A stretch of 64,000 nt of DNA from Paraburkholderia hospita (GCF_002902965.1 NZ_CP026106.1:186001-250000); one strand, 5' to 3'; shown: positions 37,760 to 46,453, counted from the first letter of the stretch. Numbers and translations are program-made. Notes: generated by a model not told the origin, from the sequence alone.

Positions 37760-38366
37760 ACGCGGCTTGAGCGCGACCTGTGTACGACACGTTGCAAGCG
37801 GCGTGATTCATTCGCGCCGCGTTGCGTATTCGCGCATGTATCGCATCGCTAAACGACGAATGATTTTCCGGCTTTATCTTTGTGCTCACGCGACAACCGG
37901 TAAATCATTAAGTCATATATGCACTTCGCTTTTCATTTGATGTGAAAACGAAATGCCCAGCGTATCTGCATTGCAAACAGGTTGCAGTGCGGTATAAACC
38001 TACTATGATAAGAAGAACGCGCGGGTCTCGATCCCAATGATCGTGAATGCCTTGTATTGCGGCGTTTCAAGCGGTTTTGCGTTGTTAAGGCCCGCGTGTC
38101 AAAGGCTGTTGGGCCGCATCATGTGTGCGGCTTATCGGCGAATCAAGCGGCATTATCCTGGCGTAGACATTGCGCGATGAAAATCGCGTTGTCATATTTT
38201 GCGTCGAGAAAACATGCGCGGCCGTTTGATGCACTCAATTCAATCGCGCTTAACAGATGTGCACGGATGCACCGCTTTGCAGTGCAATCCGATTGCACGC
38301 GGAACCTGAGAGAGCAAACGCCGCAGCGGCGTGGTCGAGCCATGGCGTTTAAGTGGAGAGGGCACG
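37760..38366. other. AT-richer intergenic region
   Basis: About 600 bases between the chemoreceptor gene and a small unknown gene. The stretch 37850-38020 is visibly less GC-rich than its neighbours. One sigma-70-like promoter candidate is at 37982-38009. An open frame at 38057-38389 has no ribosome site and an unlikely composition and is rejected. No repeat was seen. Confidence 0.5.
37982..38009 (+). promoter_or_regulatory. Candidate sigma-70 promoter
   Basis: TTGCAG (37982-37987) and TATGAT (38004-38009) are separated by 16 bases in an AT-richer stretch. The next supported gene downstream is the 84-residue gene at 38367, which would leave a leader of about 350 bases. Confidence 0.35.
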
Positions 38367-38621
38367 ATGAACGCGGCATTGACTATTGAATCGTTCTGGA
38401 AAGCATTTTGCGCGCATCAGATTTCGCGTGGCGTGTCGCAGGCGCAGCTTCGCGAGTCGGAGACGGCGTTCTATTCGGGCGCGGTGACCATGTACGACAT
38501 CATGATGACGGTCACCGATCCCAACCTCGATCCCATGGAAGCACACTCGATACTCGCCGCGCTTTACGACGAGCGGGAAGACTTCCTGCGCATTCACGAT
38601 ATGGCGGCCATCGACCGCTAG
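38367..38621 (+). CDS. Small protein of unknown function (84 aa)
   Basis: The protein has 84 residues and reads as a soluble, mainly helical domain (for example TIESFWKAFCAHQIS and YDIMMTVTDPNLDPME). It has no signal or membrane segment. A GGAG site lies eight bases before the ATG at 38367; an upstream frame extension to 38331 has none. No recognised family. It converges on the exported protein gene at 38669. Confidence 0.6.
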   Translation: MNAALTIESFWKAFCAHQISRGVSQAQLRESETAFYSGAVTMYDIMMTVTDPNLDPMEAHSILAALYDEREDFLRIHDMAAIDR

Positions 38622-38668
38622 CCGTCAAGCATGCCGCGCGGCATCGCGCCGCGCAATGATGGATAGCA

Positions 38669-39565
38669 CTATTGCGCCGTTTGCTGGCGCTGGTACTCGT
38701 TCTTCTTCATCTGCAGGTACTCTTGCCGGTCGAGTTCGTGCAACTGACGCGAATATTGCTCGGTCGCATCGAACCATGTGGCGAAACGCTGATCGACGCG
38801 CTTGTCGGCGGGAAGCGCAAGCGAAGCGAGGTACGCGTCGATGGCGAGGTAATAGCGCATCGTGTTGCGTTCCACCAGCCCGCGCACACCGCCTACATAG
38901 TCGCCCGATGCTTTGGTGAATCCCACTTTCGCACTGCCTATCGTCGCGAGATACGTCTTCATCGCGATGCGGCCTGCCGTGCCGAATCCATATGAATACG
39001 TGAGATGCAGGAACGTGTGTCCTTTGCCGATATCGACGGCTTCGAGCACGATGCGATAGTCCTTCGTGCTGAGCGGTCCCGTTGCTGCGCTCAGATCGAC
39101 CTGGAAATAATCCGGGTTCGTCGCCACCGATCGGTAATTGAATTGCACGCGGTACGTGTCGCCGAGTTCCTGCTCTGTCTTCTTGCCCACATTCATGCTG
39201 ATGGTCGCACCGTTGCCGCCGGCGGACGCGCGGCAGTACTTCGTGTTCAGATGCAGGATCAGTACTTCGCACCAGTTCGCAGGGCCTTGCTGCGGGTCGT
39301 TGAACGCGCGGTTGACAGTGGCGAACGGATAATCGACGACGGCATAGATGTCGCCCTTCAACGTGTTCGACGTTTCTTCCGAATCCAGATGGATCGGCCG
39401 GTTGAACACGTTCGACTTGAGCTGCGGCGCGAGCGCGTCGTATTTGTCCTTGAGGGCCGCCGCGTTGTCGTCGGCCCAGCTCAGGGCGCCGAGCGTGAGG
39501 CCCAATAGCGCGAACACAACCAGTACGAATCGTTTTGTTATCCGCATGATCCCGTGAGTGCTCAT
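38669..39565 (-). CDS. Exported protein of unknown function
   Basis: The protein has 298 residues with a signal peptide of about 31 residues (hydrophobic core VLVVFALLGLTLGAL, cut near SWA-DD), so it should be periplasmic. It has a long mixed alpha/beta body and a C-terminal charged helix ending in EYQRQQTAQ. Two cysteines (in NWCEV and KYCRA) could form a disulfide. No family is recognised. The ATG at 39565 has GGGAG eight bases upstream; the very long open frame beyond it runs antisense to the next gene and is not used. Confidence 0.72.
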   Translation of the reverse strand: MSTHGIMRITKRFVLVVFALLGLTLGALSWADDNAAALKDKYDALAPQLKSNVFNRPIHLDSEETSNTLKGDIYAVVDYPFATVNRAFNDPQQGPANWCEVLILHLNTKYCRASAGGNGATISMNVGKKTEQELGDTYRVQFNYRSVATNPDYFQVDLSAATGPLSTKDYRIVLEAVDIGKGHTFLHLTYSYGFGTAGRIAMKTYLATIGSAKVGFTKASGDYVGGVRGLVERNTMRYYLAIDAYLASLALPADKRVDQRFATWFDATEQYSRQLHELDRQEYLQMKKNEYQRQQTAQ

Positions 39566-39775
39566 GGCACGCGCTCCCGCTGACGGCGCTGTTATTGGGC
39601 AAACGTCGCACGAATATAGCAGAGACAGCGCACCACGCCGATCAGCCGATGAGCCGTTCGAGCATAAACGTGATTTGAACCAGCATTCACCGTAGCAACG
39701 CGCGTTCCTAGAATGACTTCCATGCGCTGACCCAGTCGCGCAACGCAAAGATCTCATCAACATATGGAGAACATC

Positions 39776-40309
39776 ATGGAACGTCTGAATCGCCAACCCG
39801 TCAGCGAAGCCACTGGCCAGGCAGCGGAACTCTTTACAGGCATCAAGCGCGCGGTCGGCATGGTGCCGAATGCTTATGCGGCCATCGGCTCGAACAGTCC
39901 GGCTGCGCTGCAGATCGTGCTCGCAACGGGCGATGCGCTCGGCAAGGGCGCGCTGTCGCGCAAGGAAGTCGAAGCGATCAAGCTCGCGATCAGCGGCGTC
40001 GCGGAGTGTGACTACTGTCTTGCGGCTCACTCGATGGCAGCGAAGAAAGTGGGCATCGCGGCTGACGACCTCGTCGCGTTGCGTGAAGGGCGCGATTCGG
40101 CCGACGCGCATCTGAATGCGATCGCCACCTTCGCGCGGACCGTGTTCGCGTCGCGCGGCACGGTGCCCGCGGCAGTCGTCGATGCTGTGAAGGCGGCGGG
40201 TTATAGCGACCAGCAGATTACGGAGACGCTGCTCGCGATCGCCGATATCACGTTCACCAACCTGTTCAATCGGGTGAACGACACGGTCGTCGATTTTCCG
40301 AAGATCTGA
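39776..40309 (+). CDS. Carboxymuconolactone decarboxylase/AhpD-like protein
   Basis: The protein has 177 residues with the AhpD-like all-helical fold. The core has ECDYCLAAHS (a CxxC with a following His) near 82-91, the thiol pair typical of alkylhydroperoxidase AhpD relatives. It probably acts in peroxide or thiol-disulfide reduction. The ATG at 39776 has GGAG six bases upstream; the in-frame ATG at 39764 overlaps that site and is less likely. A terminator follows. Confidence 0.87.
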   Translation: MERLNRQPVSEATGQAAELFTGIKRAVGMVPNAYAAIGSNSPAALQIVLATGDALGKGALSRKEVEAIKLAISGVAECDYCLAAHSMAAKKVGIAADDLVALREGRDSADAHLNAIATFARTVFASRGTVPAAVVDAVKAAGYSDQQITETLLAIADITFTNLFNRVNDTVVDFPKI

Positions 40310-40324
40310 ACGGGCAGCACATGG

Positions 40325-40348
40325 GCCGCTTCGAATCGCGGCTTTTTT
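40325..40348 (+). terminator. Rho-independent terminator after the AhpD-like gene
   Basis: A short GC stem (GCCGC with GCGGC) closes an 8-base loop and is followed by six Ts. Confidence 0.55.
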
Positions 40349-40517
40349 CCCGCGGCGGGTGTTGGCCTGTCGCGGGCGTAGCCCTTCCAGGTGCACAGCG
40401 ACTGGAACCGCGCAATGGCGTGACGCGCGTGTATTTGTAGCAAGTTGATTCAGCTCTCCTGCCGCGAAGGGGCGATCCGCTAGAATGAGGGTCGCCATTC
40501 ACACCAAGGAGATACGC

Positions 40518-40922
40518 GTGAAATCAGTTGTTGCCCTGCTCGCCGCAGCCGCGCTCGCATCGGTGTCGCTCACCGCAAACGCTGCATCGACGGAGAAATT
40601 GCCCTCCGGCGTCGTCGTTGAACACCTGACGCAGGGAAGCGGCCCGCAACCCACGGCGTCCGACGTCGTGCGCGTCAACTACCGCGGCACGCTCGCGAAC
40701 GGCACTGAGTTCGACAACTCGGCCAAGCATGGCGGCGCCGCAGAGTTTCCGCTCGGCCGTGTGATCCCCTGCTGGACGCAAGGCGTCGCGACGATGAAAG
40801 TGGGCGAGAAAGCCAAGCTGACCTGCCCGGCTGCGACCGCGTATGGTTCGCGCGGCGTCGGCGTGATCCCGCCGAACAGCGATCTGACGTTCGAAGTCGA
40901 ACTGCTCGCGATCGTCAAGTAA
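40518..40922 (+). CDS. FKBP-type peptidyl-prolyl isomerase, periplasmic
   Basis: The protein has 134 residues with a signal peptide (cleavage near ANA-AS, residue 22). One FKBP domain fills the rest, with VRVNYRGTLANGTEFDNS near 47-64, FPLGRVIPCW near 73-82 and YGSRGVGVIPPNSDLTFEVEL near the end. It catalyses proline isomerisation during folding of exported proteins. GTG at 40518 has AAGGAG at ideal spacing. A stable hairpin follows. Confidence 0.92.
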   Translation: MKSVVALLAAAALASVSLTANAASTEKLPSGVVVEHLTQGSGPQPTASDVVRVNYRGTLANGTEFDNSAKHGGAAEFPLGRVIPCWTQGVATMKVGEKAKLTCPAATAYGSRGVGVIPPNSDLTFEVELLAIVK

Positions 40923-40962
40923 CGCTTCAAAAAAGCCGGTCTTTCAGACCGCGTAACCCCAC

Positions 40963-40995
40963 GGGCAACCCGGCCTCCGAACGGCCGGGTTGCCC
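40963..40995. terminator. Stable hairpin after the FKBP gene
   Basis: A 13-bp stem (GGGCAACCCGGCC with GGCCGGGTTGCCC) closes a 7-base loop. No U-run follows, so it is a probable transcript-end stabiliser or a weak terminator. Confidence 0.55.
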
Positions 40996-41200
40996 CGCCC
41001 AGCGCGCCGCACCTGGCGCCCGTCATGCTCGCCCAACCCGACAATTGGGATCTTGCGCTTCACTATCGTTAACGCTGGCTGGCTGAACGCAAATTGGCGT
41101 GATACCTAAACGGTCTTGCGGCGAATCGGTTGGATGATTGGGATTCTGTCACCAATATGAAAAACTGTGCGCTCAGAATCCCGCAAAAAATAAAATCTGC

Positions 41201-41713
41201 ATGACGGGGTGTAGGGTGACCAGAAAACAAAGAGTGCTGTTCCTTTGCAGGGACAACGCGGCGCTTAGCATTTTGGCGGAAGCCTTGCTACGCGAGCTGG
41301 ACGGATTGCATTTCGACGCATTTAGCGCAGGTCTCGAACCCGCCGAGAAGGTTCACACGGCGGCCATGGGAGAGTTGCGCCATGGCTTTTCCAGTCTGGA
41401 ACTGCTGAATCCGAAGAGCTGGCTGGAATTCACGAGCGAATGGGCGCCGCAGATGGATTTCGTGGTGACGTTGTGCGACGAGTCGGCGCGCGTCGACATG
41501 CGCGCGTTCCATGGCGCGCCCACGCTTCGTCATTGGACGCTCACGCCGTCCGCGTATGCCGCTGCGGGTGCCGTCGAAAACGCGTTCTGGCAGATATTGA
41601 AGCGCGTCGAAGACTTCATCACGGCCGAGCGCCGCCCGTGGCCGTCGCTGAAGCTGCCCGCCGTGGCGAGTTGCACGTCGGACGCCTGCGACCTGCTGCT
41701 CAGCGGTCAGTGA
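41201..41713 (+). CDS. LMW phosphatase/ArsC-like protein with degenerate P-loop
   Basis: The protein has 170 residues with the low-molecular-weight tyrosine phosphatase fold also used by thioredoxin-dependent arsenate reductases. The opening RVLFLCRDNAALSILAEALL matches the family, but the P-loop reads C16-R-D-N-A-A-L22-S: the essential arginine of the Cx5R motif is leucine. A later VVTLCDES resembles ArsC, without the second redox cysteine. Catalysis as phosphatase or arsenate reductase is therefore unlikely, and a binding or regulatory role is more plausible. The start may be this ATG or the GTG at 41216; neither has a clear ribosome site. No ars genes are nearby. Confidence 0.7.
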   Translation: MTGCRVTRKQRVLFLCRDNAALSILAEALLRELDGLHFDAFSAGLEPAEKVHTAAMGELRHGFSSLELLNPKSWLEFTSEWAPQMDFVVTLCDESARVDMRAFHGAPTLRHWTLTPSAYAAAGAVENAFWQILKRVEDFITAERRPWPSLKLPAVASCTSDACDLLLSGQ

Positions 41714-41844
41714 TTTGCCAATGAGCGGCAACGCCCGTGCGGCATCGTGCGCCGCAACGGACGTGACGTGCAGAATGCAGGAACCTGAATTGCTTACTCA
41801 ATCATTACAGACACACCGGGTCAGCAACCCATTCAGGGAGCACC

Positions 41845-42678
41845 ATGAAAGACGACACACCGACCGCGCTGCCGCACGATGGCAACGCGCAAGCCCATTT
41901 CTCGCACTATGCCGCGCCGCTGATCGACAATGCGCTCGCTTGCGCAGCCGCATTGCGCGCGGATCCCGACGCCGAAGTCCTGCACAAGCTGCGCGTCTCG
42001 CTGCGGCGCCTGCGCACGTTGCTGTGGGCGTATCGGCCGCTGCTGAACGAACAGTTCGACAACCAGCAACGCGCGCTTTTCAAGTTCTACGCGAGCGCTG
42101 CGGGCAAGACGCGCGACTGGGACATCCTGATCGCGTTGCTCGATGAAACGAAAGACGCCGCGGAGCAACCGCGCGACGCGATGCGCGCCGCCCGCTCGAA
42201 GTCGCTCGATTCGAGCCGCGAGACCCTCGAACAGGCCGACGTGAAAGGCGCGTTGCGTGACACGCTCAAGGAAGCGAACCGCGAGCTGAACACCGCGCAC
42301 GTACGCACGCCGCTGCCGAAATTCGCGCGCAAGCGTCTCGGGGAGGCGCAAAAGTCGATGGCGAGGCGCATGAAGCGTGCCGCACGCGCCAAACGCTCGG
42401 ACTACGCGTCGTATCACGAGGTCCGCAAGGCGGGTAAGAAACTGCGCTACCTGACCGAGTTCTTCGAGCCGATGCTGGCCAAAAAGCAGCTGAAGGCCAT
42501 CAAGCCGCTCAAGAAACTACAGAAGCGCTTCGGCGCGTTGAACGATGTCGTCGCGAGCGAGCAGTTGCTGCGCGACAACCAGGCGCTCTTCGCCGACGAG
42601 GCGGCAGCCGGGCACGCACTCGATGCGCTTGCGAAAGAACGCAAGCGCCGCGTACGCGCCGCCGCGAAGCTGTTGTGA
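41845..42678 (+). CDS. CHAD domain protein
   Basis: The protein has 277 residues, almost all helical and rich in Arg, Lys and conserved His. The N-terminal part has LHKLRVSLRRLRTLLWAYRP, and the second half SYHEVRKAGKKLRYLTEFFE, both hallmark motifs of the two halves of a CHAD domain. CHAD proteins bind polyphosphate and associate with polyphosphate granules. The fused CYTH domain seen in some relatives is absent. AGGGAG precedes the ATG. Confidence 0.88.
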   Translation: MKDDTPTALPHDGNAQAHFSHYAAPLIDNALACAAALRADPDAEVLHKLRVSLRRLRTLLWAYRPLLNEQFDNQQRALFKFYASAAGKTRDWDILIALLDETKDAAEQPRDAMRAARSKSLDSSRETLEQADVKGALRDTLKEANRELNTAHVRTPLPKFARKRLGEAQKSMARRMKRAARAKRSDYASYHEVRKAGKKLRYLTEFFEPMLAKKQLKAIKPLKKLQKRFGALNDVVASEQLLRDNQALFADEAAAGHALDALAKERKRRVRAAAKLL

Positions 42679-42714
42679 CGCGAATGGAATGCGGATGGGG
42701 TTGCTACGGCTTCG

Positions 42715-42912
42715 TTACCGCCGTGATGCGGTCCGCGAGCGCAACGTTTCGCGCACGCGCTTCGCCGCGAAGAGCGGCACATAGTCGAGAATGCGCGCGT
42801 CGCGTTGATACGCCTGCACGGCATCGGTGTACATCTGTGAGACGACTTCTTCCGGGGCATCGGTGGATTCTGCGATTTCGTGCACGATCTTCTGCGAATC
42901 TTCCGTCTTCAT
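42715..42912 (-). CDS. DUF3562-type small protein
   Basis: The protein has 65 residues, with a helical pattern of acidic N-terminal residues and a basic tail: EEVVSQMYTDAVQAYQRDAR then DYVPLFAAKRVRETL. This matches my memory of the DUF3562 family common in Burkholderia, whose function is unknown. AAGGAG lies seven bases before the ATG. It converges with the CHAD gene. Confidence 0.7.
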   Translation of the reverse strand: MKTEDSQKIVHEIAESTDAPEEVVSQMYTDAVQAYQRDARILDYVPLFAAKRVRETLRSRTASRR

Positions 42913-43089
42913 GCAAGGCTCCTTGGCGTCAGTCGGTAATCACTCGGTAGTCGGAACCCTGAATTGAAGGACATGCGATGCGTGCGCGCCAATAGAACTT
43001 CGCAATCGGTGGACCCGCGCGGCGGGCGCACCGGGGTCACGCGCGAGGAAAGCTTGTTTGATCAGACAGATAGCGCGCGCGCCCCGGAC

Positions 43090-43124
43090 TTTTCCACAGG
43101 TCTTTCAACAGAAATTGTGGATAA
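43090..43124. promoter_or_regulatory. Pair of inverted DnaA-box-like sites
   Basis: TTTTCCACA (43090-43098) on the plus strand and TTATCCACA on the minus strand (43116-43124) both match the consensus TTWTNCACA. They lie in a 245-base gap between the DUF3562 gene and a lipoprotein gene. No dnaA, dnaN, rep or par gene is near, so an origin is not supported. They may titrate DnaA or control a neighbour. Confidence 0.35.
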
Positions 43125-43157
43125 CATGAGCGCAAATCGGCCCCAACCCACGCACGG

Positions 43158-43490
43158 CTATTGAAGCCACTTGCGCACGTCTTTTTCCCAATCGGGGTCG
43201 CCGCAGCCCTTCGGATTTTCCGGGCCGAGCACGGTGATATAGCCTTTGCTCTTCATGCACGACTCGTAGGCGCGCACCTTCGTGCACTGCCCCGGCCCTG
43301 CATTGCGCGAGACCGTCTTGCACTGCGCGATGGTGTGGTCCATCGGGCCGAAGTCCATGTCGTTCGCGTTGTTGGTCATCGGCGCGTCCGCGCCTGACAG
43401 CGAGAACTCGACGGGGCCGGTGTGAGTGCAGGCTGCGGTCAGCATCGCGAGCGAGGCCGCCGCGACAAGAATAGGCGCGCGCAAAATCAT
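43158..43490 (-). CDS. Small lipoprotein of unknown function
   Basis: The protein has 110 residues with a lipobox MLTAAC (Cys near 21). The mature part has four cysteines (AQCKT, GQCTK, ESCMK, KGCGD), enough for two disulfides in the periplasm. AAGGAAG lies before the ATG. It may be co-transcribed from the yjbQ side, 35 bases upstream. No named family. Confidence 0.7.
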   Translation of the reverse strand: MILRAPILVAAASLAMLTAACTHTGPVEFSLSGADAPMTNNANDMDFGPMDHTIAQCKTVSRNAGPGQCTKVRAYESCMKSKGYITVLGPENPKGCGDPDWEKDVRKWLQ

Positions 43491-43525
43491 GATTCACTTC
43501 CTTGGTGGTGTTGTGCGTTGAAATG

Positions 43526-43945
43526 TCATTCGCCGATCAGATGCAGCACGATATCGCGCTCCTGCGGCCGCGCGCGATGCTCGAACAGATAAATGCCTTG
43601 CCACGTGCCCAGTGTCATGCGGCCATGTTCGACGGGTATCGACAGTTGCACCTGCGTCAGCGCGGTGCGCAGATGCGCTGGCATGTCGTCGGGACCTTCC
43701 GTGTCGTGCTCGTAGCGCGTGGGATCTTCAGGCGCGAGCATCGCGAAGTGCCGTTCGAGATCGCGCTGCACCGAAGGGTCCGCGTTCTCCTGAATCAGCA
43801 GCGACGCCGACGTGTGCCGGCAGAACACGGTCAGGACGCCCGTTTCGATCGACACGTCGCGTACGAACGCGGCGACCTCCGTGGTGAAATCGAACAGTCC
43901 GCGAGCGCGCGCCCGCACGTTCAGATGGCGAATGGCCTGGCGCAT
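43526..43945 (-). CDS. yjbQ: YjbQ family protein (UPF0047)
   Basis: The protein has 139 residues, the normal length of this family. Motifs are TVFCRHTSASLLIQENADPS near 39-58 with the conserved His, HDTEGPDDMPAHLR near 79-92, and GTWQGIYLFEHR near 113-124. YjbQ proteins show weak thiamine-phosphate synthase activity in vitro; the true role is unsettled. It diverges from the cupin gene on the other side. Confidence 0.9.
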   Translation of the reverse strand: MRQAIRHLNVRARARGLFDFTTEVAAFVRDVSIETGVLTVFCRHTSASLLIQENADPSVQRDLERHFAMLAPEDPTRYEHDTEGPDDMPAHLRTALTQVQLSIPVEHGRMTLGTWQGIYLFEHRARPQERDIVLHLIGE

Positions 43946-44084
43946 GAATCGTTCTCCGTTGTGCGATGTGAAATGACGACTGCTGCAGAGTTTATCGCGA
44001 GCCGCGCGGCCGATCCCTTAATGCAAAACCGGCTATGCTGATGCTTCAGCGTCATCGCACATACGAGGAAGGGAGGCCATCATC

Positions 44085-44351
44085 ATGGAACGCGACGAAT
44101 TCATCAATGCATTGAAGCGCGAAGGCTACGCGGAAATCGCGACCGTCACGCGCGATGCGCATGGCACGGTCGACGATCACGTGCACCCGTTCGAAGCGAA
44201 GGCACTGATCCTGCACGGCGAACTGGCGATACGCATCGGCACAGCGGAGCAGGTCTATGGAACGGGCGACGTATTCCATCTGCAAGCCGATGAAAGCCAT
44301 TCGGAACGCGTCGGGTCCGAAGGGGTTCAATATCTGGTCGGCCGCAAGTAA
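44085..44351 (+). CDS. Small cupin-domain protein
   Basis: A single cupin of 88 residues. Metal-binding-type motifs are present: DDHVHPFEAKALILHGE near 30-46 and DVFHLQADESHSE near 62-74. It could bind a metal ion and a small ligand or act as a simple dioxygenase or sensor. AGGGAGG lies before the ATG. The next plus-strand gene starts 140 bases downstream. Confidence 0.8.
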   Translation: MERDEFINALKREGYAEIATVTRDAHGTVDDHVHPFEAKALILHGELAIRIGTAEQVYGTGDVFHLQADESHSERVGSEGVQYLVGRK

Positions 44352-44491
44352 GCACGATGAAATGAGCGTGAAAAAATCGGGCAGACCGCCAGCAAGTTTC
44401 TCGTCTACCGGCTACCATTTTTTCCGGAGCATCGACGCGATGTGTGTGCGTCGATGCCTGATCGCTCATTCCATCATCGAGGAGGTTTTGA

Positions 44492-45355
44492 ATGCCCACG
44501 TCCACGACGCCCGTCTGGTTCATCACTGGCTGTTCAACCGGCTTCGGCAAGGAACTGGTCCGCGCGGTGCTCGAACGGGGTTGGCGCTGCGTGGCGACGG
44601 CGCGTAACGTCGCGTCGCTCGCCGATCTGGCCGAGCCCGGCAGCGACGCCGATGCACGTCTCGCCCGCGTGAAGCTCGACGTGACGGATGCCGCGCAGAT
44701 CGCCGCCGCCGTCGAGACCGCGCAACAGCGCTTCGGCGCGATCGACGTGCTGGTGAACAACGCGGGCTATGGCTATCAGTCGTCGGTCGAAGAGGGCGAC
44801 GAAGCGGAGATACGCGCGCAGTTCGACGCGAACGTGTTCGGCCTCTTCGCGATGACACGCGCGGTGCTGCCGGGCATGCGCGAACGGCGTAAGGGGCACG
44901 TGCTGAACATCACGTCGGTGGCGGGCATCGCGGGCTTTCCTGGCTCGGGCTATTACGCGGCGAGCAAGCACGCCGTCGAAGGCTGGTCCGATTCGCTCGC
45001 GACGGAAGCCGGGCCGCTCGGCATCCGCGTGACCTGCGTCGAGCCAGGCCCGTTCCGCACCGACTGGGCAGGCCGCTCGCTCAGGCAGACGCCCAACCGT
45101 ATCGCCGACTATGCGGACACGGCGGGCAAGCGCATGCAGGCGACGGCGCAAAACAGCGGCCATCAGGCCGGCGATCCGGTGCGAGCCGCGCAGGCGATGA
45201 TCCGCATCACGGAGACCGACCAACCGCCGCGTCATCTGGTGCTGGGCGCGTTCGGCGTCGATGCCGTCTCGAAGCGCCTGCATTCGGCACTCGCCGATAT
45301 CGAAGCGTGGCGCGACACGAGTGTCGGCGCGGACTTTCCGGACAGTGGGAAATAA
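44492..45355 (+). CDS. Short-chain dehydrogenase/reductase
   Basis: A classical SDR of 287 residues. TGCSTGFGKEL near residue 9 binds NAD(P), NNAGYGYQ lies near 86, the catalytic serine is in LNITSVAG near 139, and YYAASKHA near 154 has the Tyr and Lys. This is a widespread oxidoreductase subgroup with unknown substrate. It starts 140 bases after the cupin gene and ends three bases before a convergent gene. AGGAGG precedes the ATG. Confidence 0.9.
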   Translation: MPTSTTPVWFITGCSTGFGKELVRAVLERGWRCVATARNVASLADLAEPGSDADARLARVKLDVTDAAQIAAAVETAQQRFGAIDVLVNNAGYGYQSSVEEGDEAEIRAQFDANVFGLFAMTRAVLPGMRERRKGHVLNITSVAGIAGFPGSGYYAASKHAVEGWSDSLATEAGPLGIRVTCVEPGPFRTDWAGRSLRQTPNRIADYADTAGKRMQATAQNSGHQAGDPVRAAQAMIRITETDQPPRHLVLGAFGVDAVSKRLHSALADIEAWRDTSVGADFPDSGK

Positions 45356-45358
45356 GCT

Positions 45359-46033
45359 TCAGGCAGGCCGCGCAGCGTCCGGATAGTATTGCGGCGCTTC
45401 GCGGCGGTCGAACATGCCATAGTCGCGCACCACGCGCACGCTGCGCAGCCGTGCGCCATCGGGCAATGCGAGCGCGTTTGCAAAGGCCTCGGCGGCGCGC
45501 GCATCGCGCCATGCAGTGAGCAGAATGACGACGCCCGGCGTCAACACAGCGTCGAACACATCCCACGCTACGAGGCCCGTTGCGTCTTCGCGCAAGCCCA
45601 GCTTGCCCGCGACTTCGCGCGCGCCCGCGTGTTTCACCCAGTCAGGGTCGCGCCGCGCGTCGATCAGCACGATCGTGGTCGCGTCGCCCGTCTCCGTTTC
45701 GTCGAGTCGTTGCTCGTGCAACGTGTGGCCTGCGGGCAGACGCGTGTCGCGCGTCACCTGCCCCACACGCAGCCGATAGTCGCTAAACGTCTGCGTGCGG
45801 CCTTTTTCCTGCACGCCATGATGCGTCGCCTGGGTGCGCCATCGCACCAGCGCCTTTTCGTCGCGCCAGCCGGACAGCGACAGCAGCACGCCGTCGCGCG
45901 TGAGACTGCCGTAACGGACGTTATCGACGAAGCCGTCGATCTGCTCCAGTTCCGGCTTCAGCATCTTCGCGTAGCCGAGATACGCGTCCCAACGGTCGGC
46001 GCACGGTTGCACTTCGAACAGCACTGAAAACAT
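45359..46033 (-). CDS. Tandem antibiotic-biosynthesis-monooxygenase (ABM) protein
   Basis: The protein has 224 residues and looks like two ABM (dimeric alpha-beta barrel) domains in tandem: residues about 1-95 (FSVLFEVQPCADRWDAYLG, SLSGWRDEKALVRWR) and about 115-200 (LTAWRDARAAEAF). Such fused pairs form an internal dimer. The function could be a cofactor-free monooxygenase or haem-type enzyme. The ATG at 46033 has GGAG six bases upstream; the GTG at 46045 does not. RidA lies 27 bases upstream in the same direction. Confidence 0.78.
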   Translation of the reverse strand: MFSVLFEVQPCADRWDAYLGYAKMLKPELEQIDGFVDNVRYGSLTRDGVLLSLSGWRDEKALVRWRTQATHHGVQEKGRTQTFSDYRLRVGQVTRDTRLPAGHTLHEQRLDETETGDATTIVLIDARRDPDWVKHAGAREVAGKLGLREDATGLVAWDVFDAVLTPGVVILLTAWRDARAAEAFANALALPDGARLRSVRVVRDYGMFDRREAPQYYPDAARPA

Positions 46034-46060
46034 CGTGTTCTCCACGTAGGCGCACGCGGT

Positions 46061-46453
46061 TCAAACCGCCGCGATGCAATCGATTTCGATGTCGAAACGC
46101 CCCGGCCACGCGGGCACGCAGACAAAGATACGCGCAGGCGGATCGTTCGGAAAATAGCGCGCGTAAATTGCGTTGACGGCCGCGAACTGCTCGACCGACG
46201 TGCAGTAGACATTGCACTTCAGCACATTCTCAAGCGACGAACCCGCCGTCTCGACGCACAGCTTCAGCTGTTCGAGCACGAGCTCGGTCTGCCGTTCGAG
46301 CGGCGCGTCGACGATTTCGCCCGTTTCCGGATCGAACGGCGGCAGGCCCGACACATAGATCGTGTCGCCATGCCGCGTGACGACGGAAGTCGGCGCCTTC
46401 CAGCGTTCGAGCCAGCCCGACAGCGGCTCCACCCGGATGATCTCGCGTTTCAT
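46061..46453 (-). CDS. RidA family protein
   Basis: The protein has 130 residues with the YjgF/YER057c/UK114 fold. GDTIYVSGLPPFDPETG near 29-45 and the conserved arginine in PPARIFVCVPAW near 105-116 match the active-site region. RidA hydrolyses reactive enamine/imine intermediates from amino-acid dehydratases. GGAG lies seven bases before the ATG at 46453. It is upstream of and probably co-transcribed with the ABM gene. Confidence 0.88.
   Translation of the reverse strand: MKREIIRVEPLSGWLERWKAPTSVVTRHGDTIYVSGLPPFDPETGEIVDAPLERQTELVLEQLKLCVETAGSSLENVLKCNVYCTSVEQFAAVNAIYARYFPNDPPARIFVCVPAWPGRFDIEIDCIAAV

Noticed and set aside
38057..38389. A 110-codon ORF in the AT-richer gap
   Set aside because: No ribosome site, arginine- and cysteine-rich composition without fold pattern, and overlap with the better supported gene at 38367.
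39566..40498. Upstream half of the long open frame at 38669-40498
   Set aside because: It runs antisense to the AhpD-like gene, and the signal peptide plus ribosome site place the true start at 39565.
43090..43124. Replication origin
   Set aside because: Only two DnaA-like boxes, no AT-rich unwinding region, and no dnaA, rep or par genes nearby.
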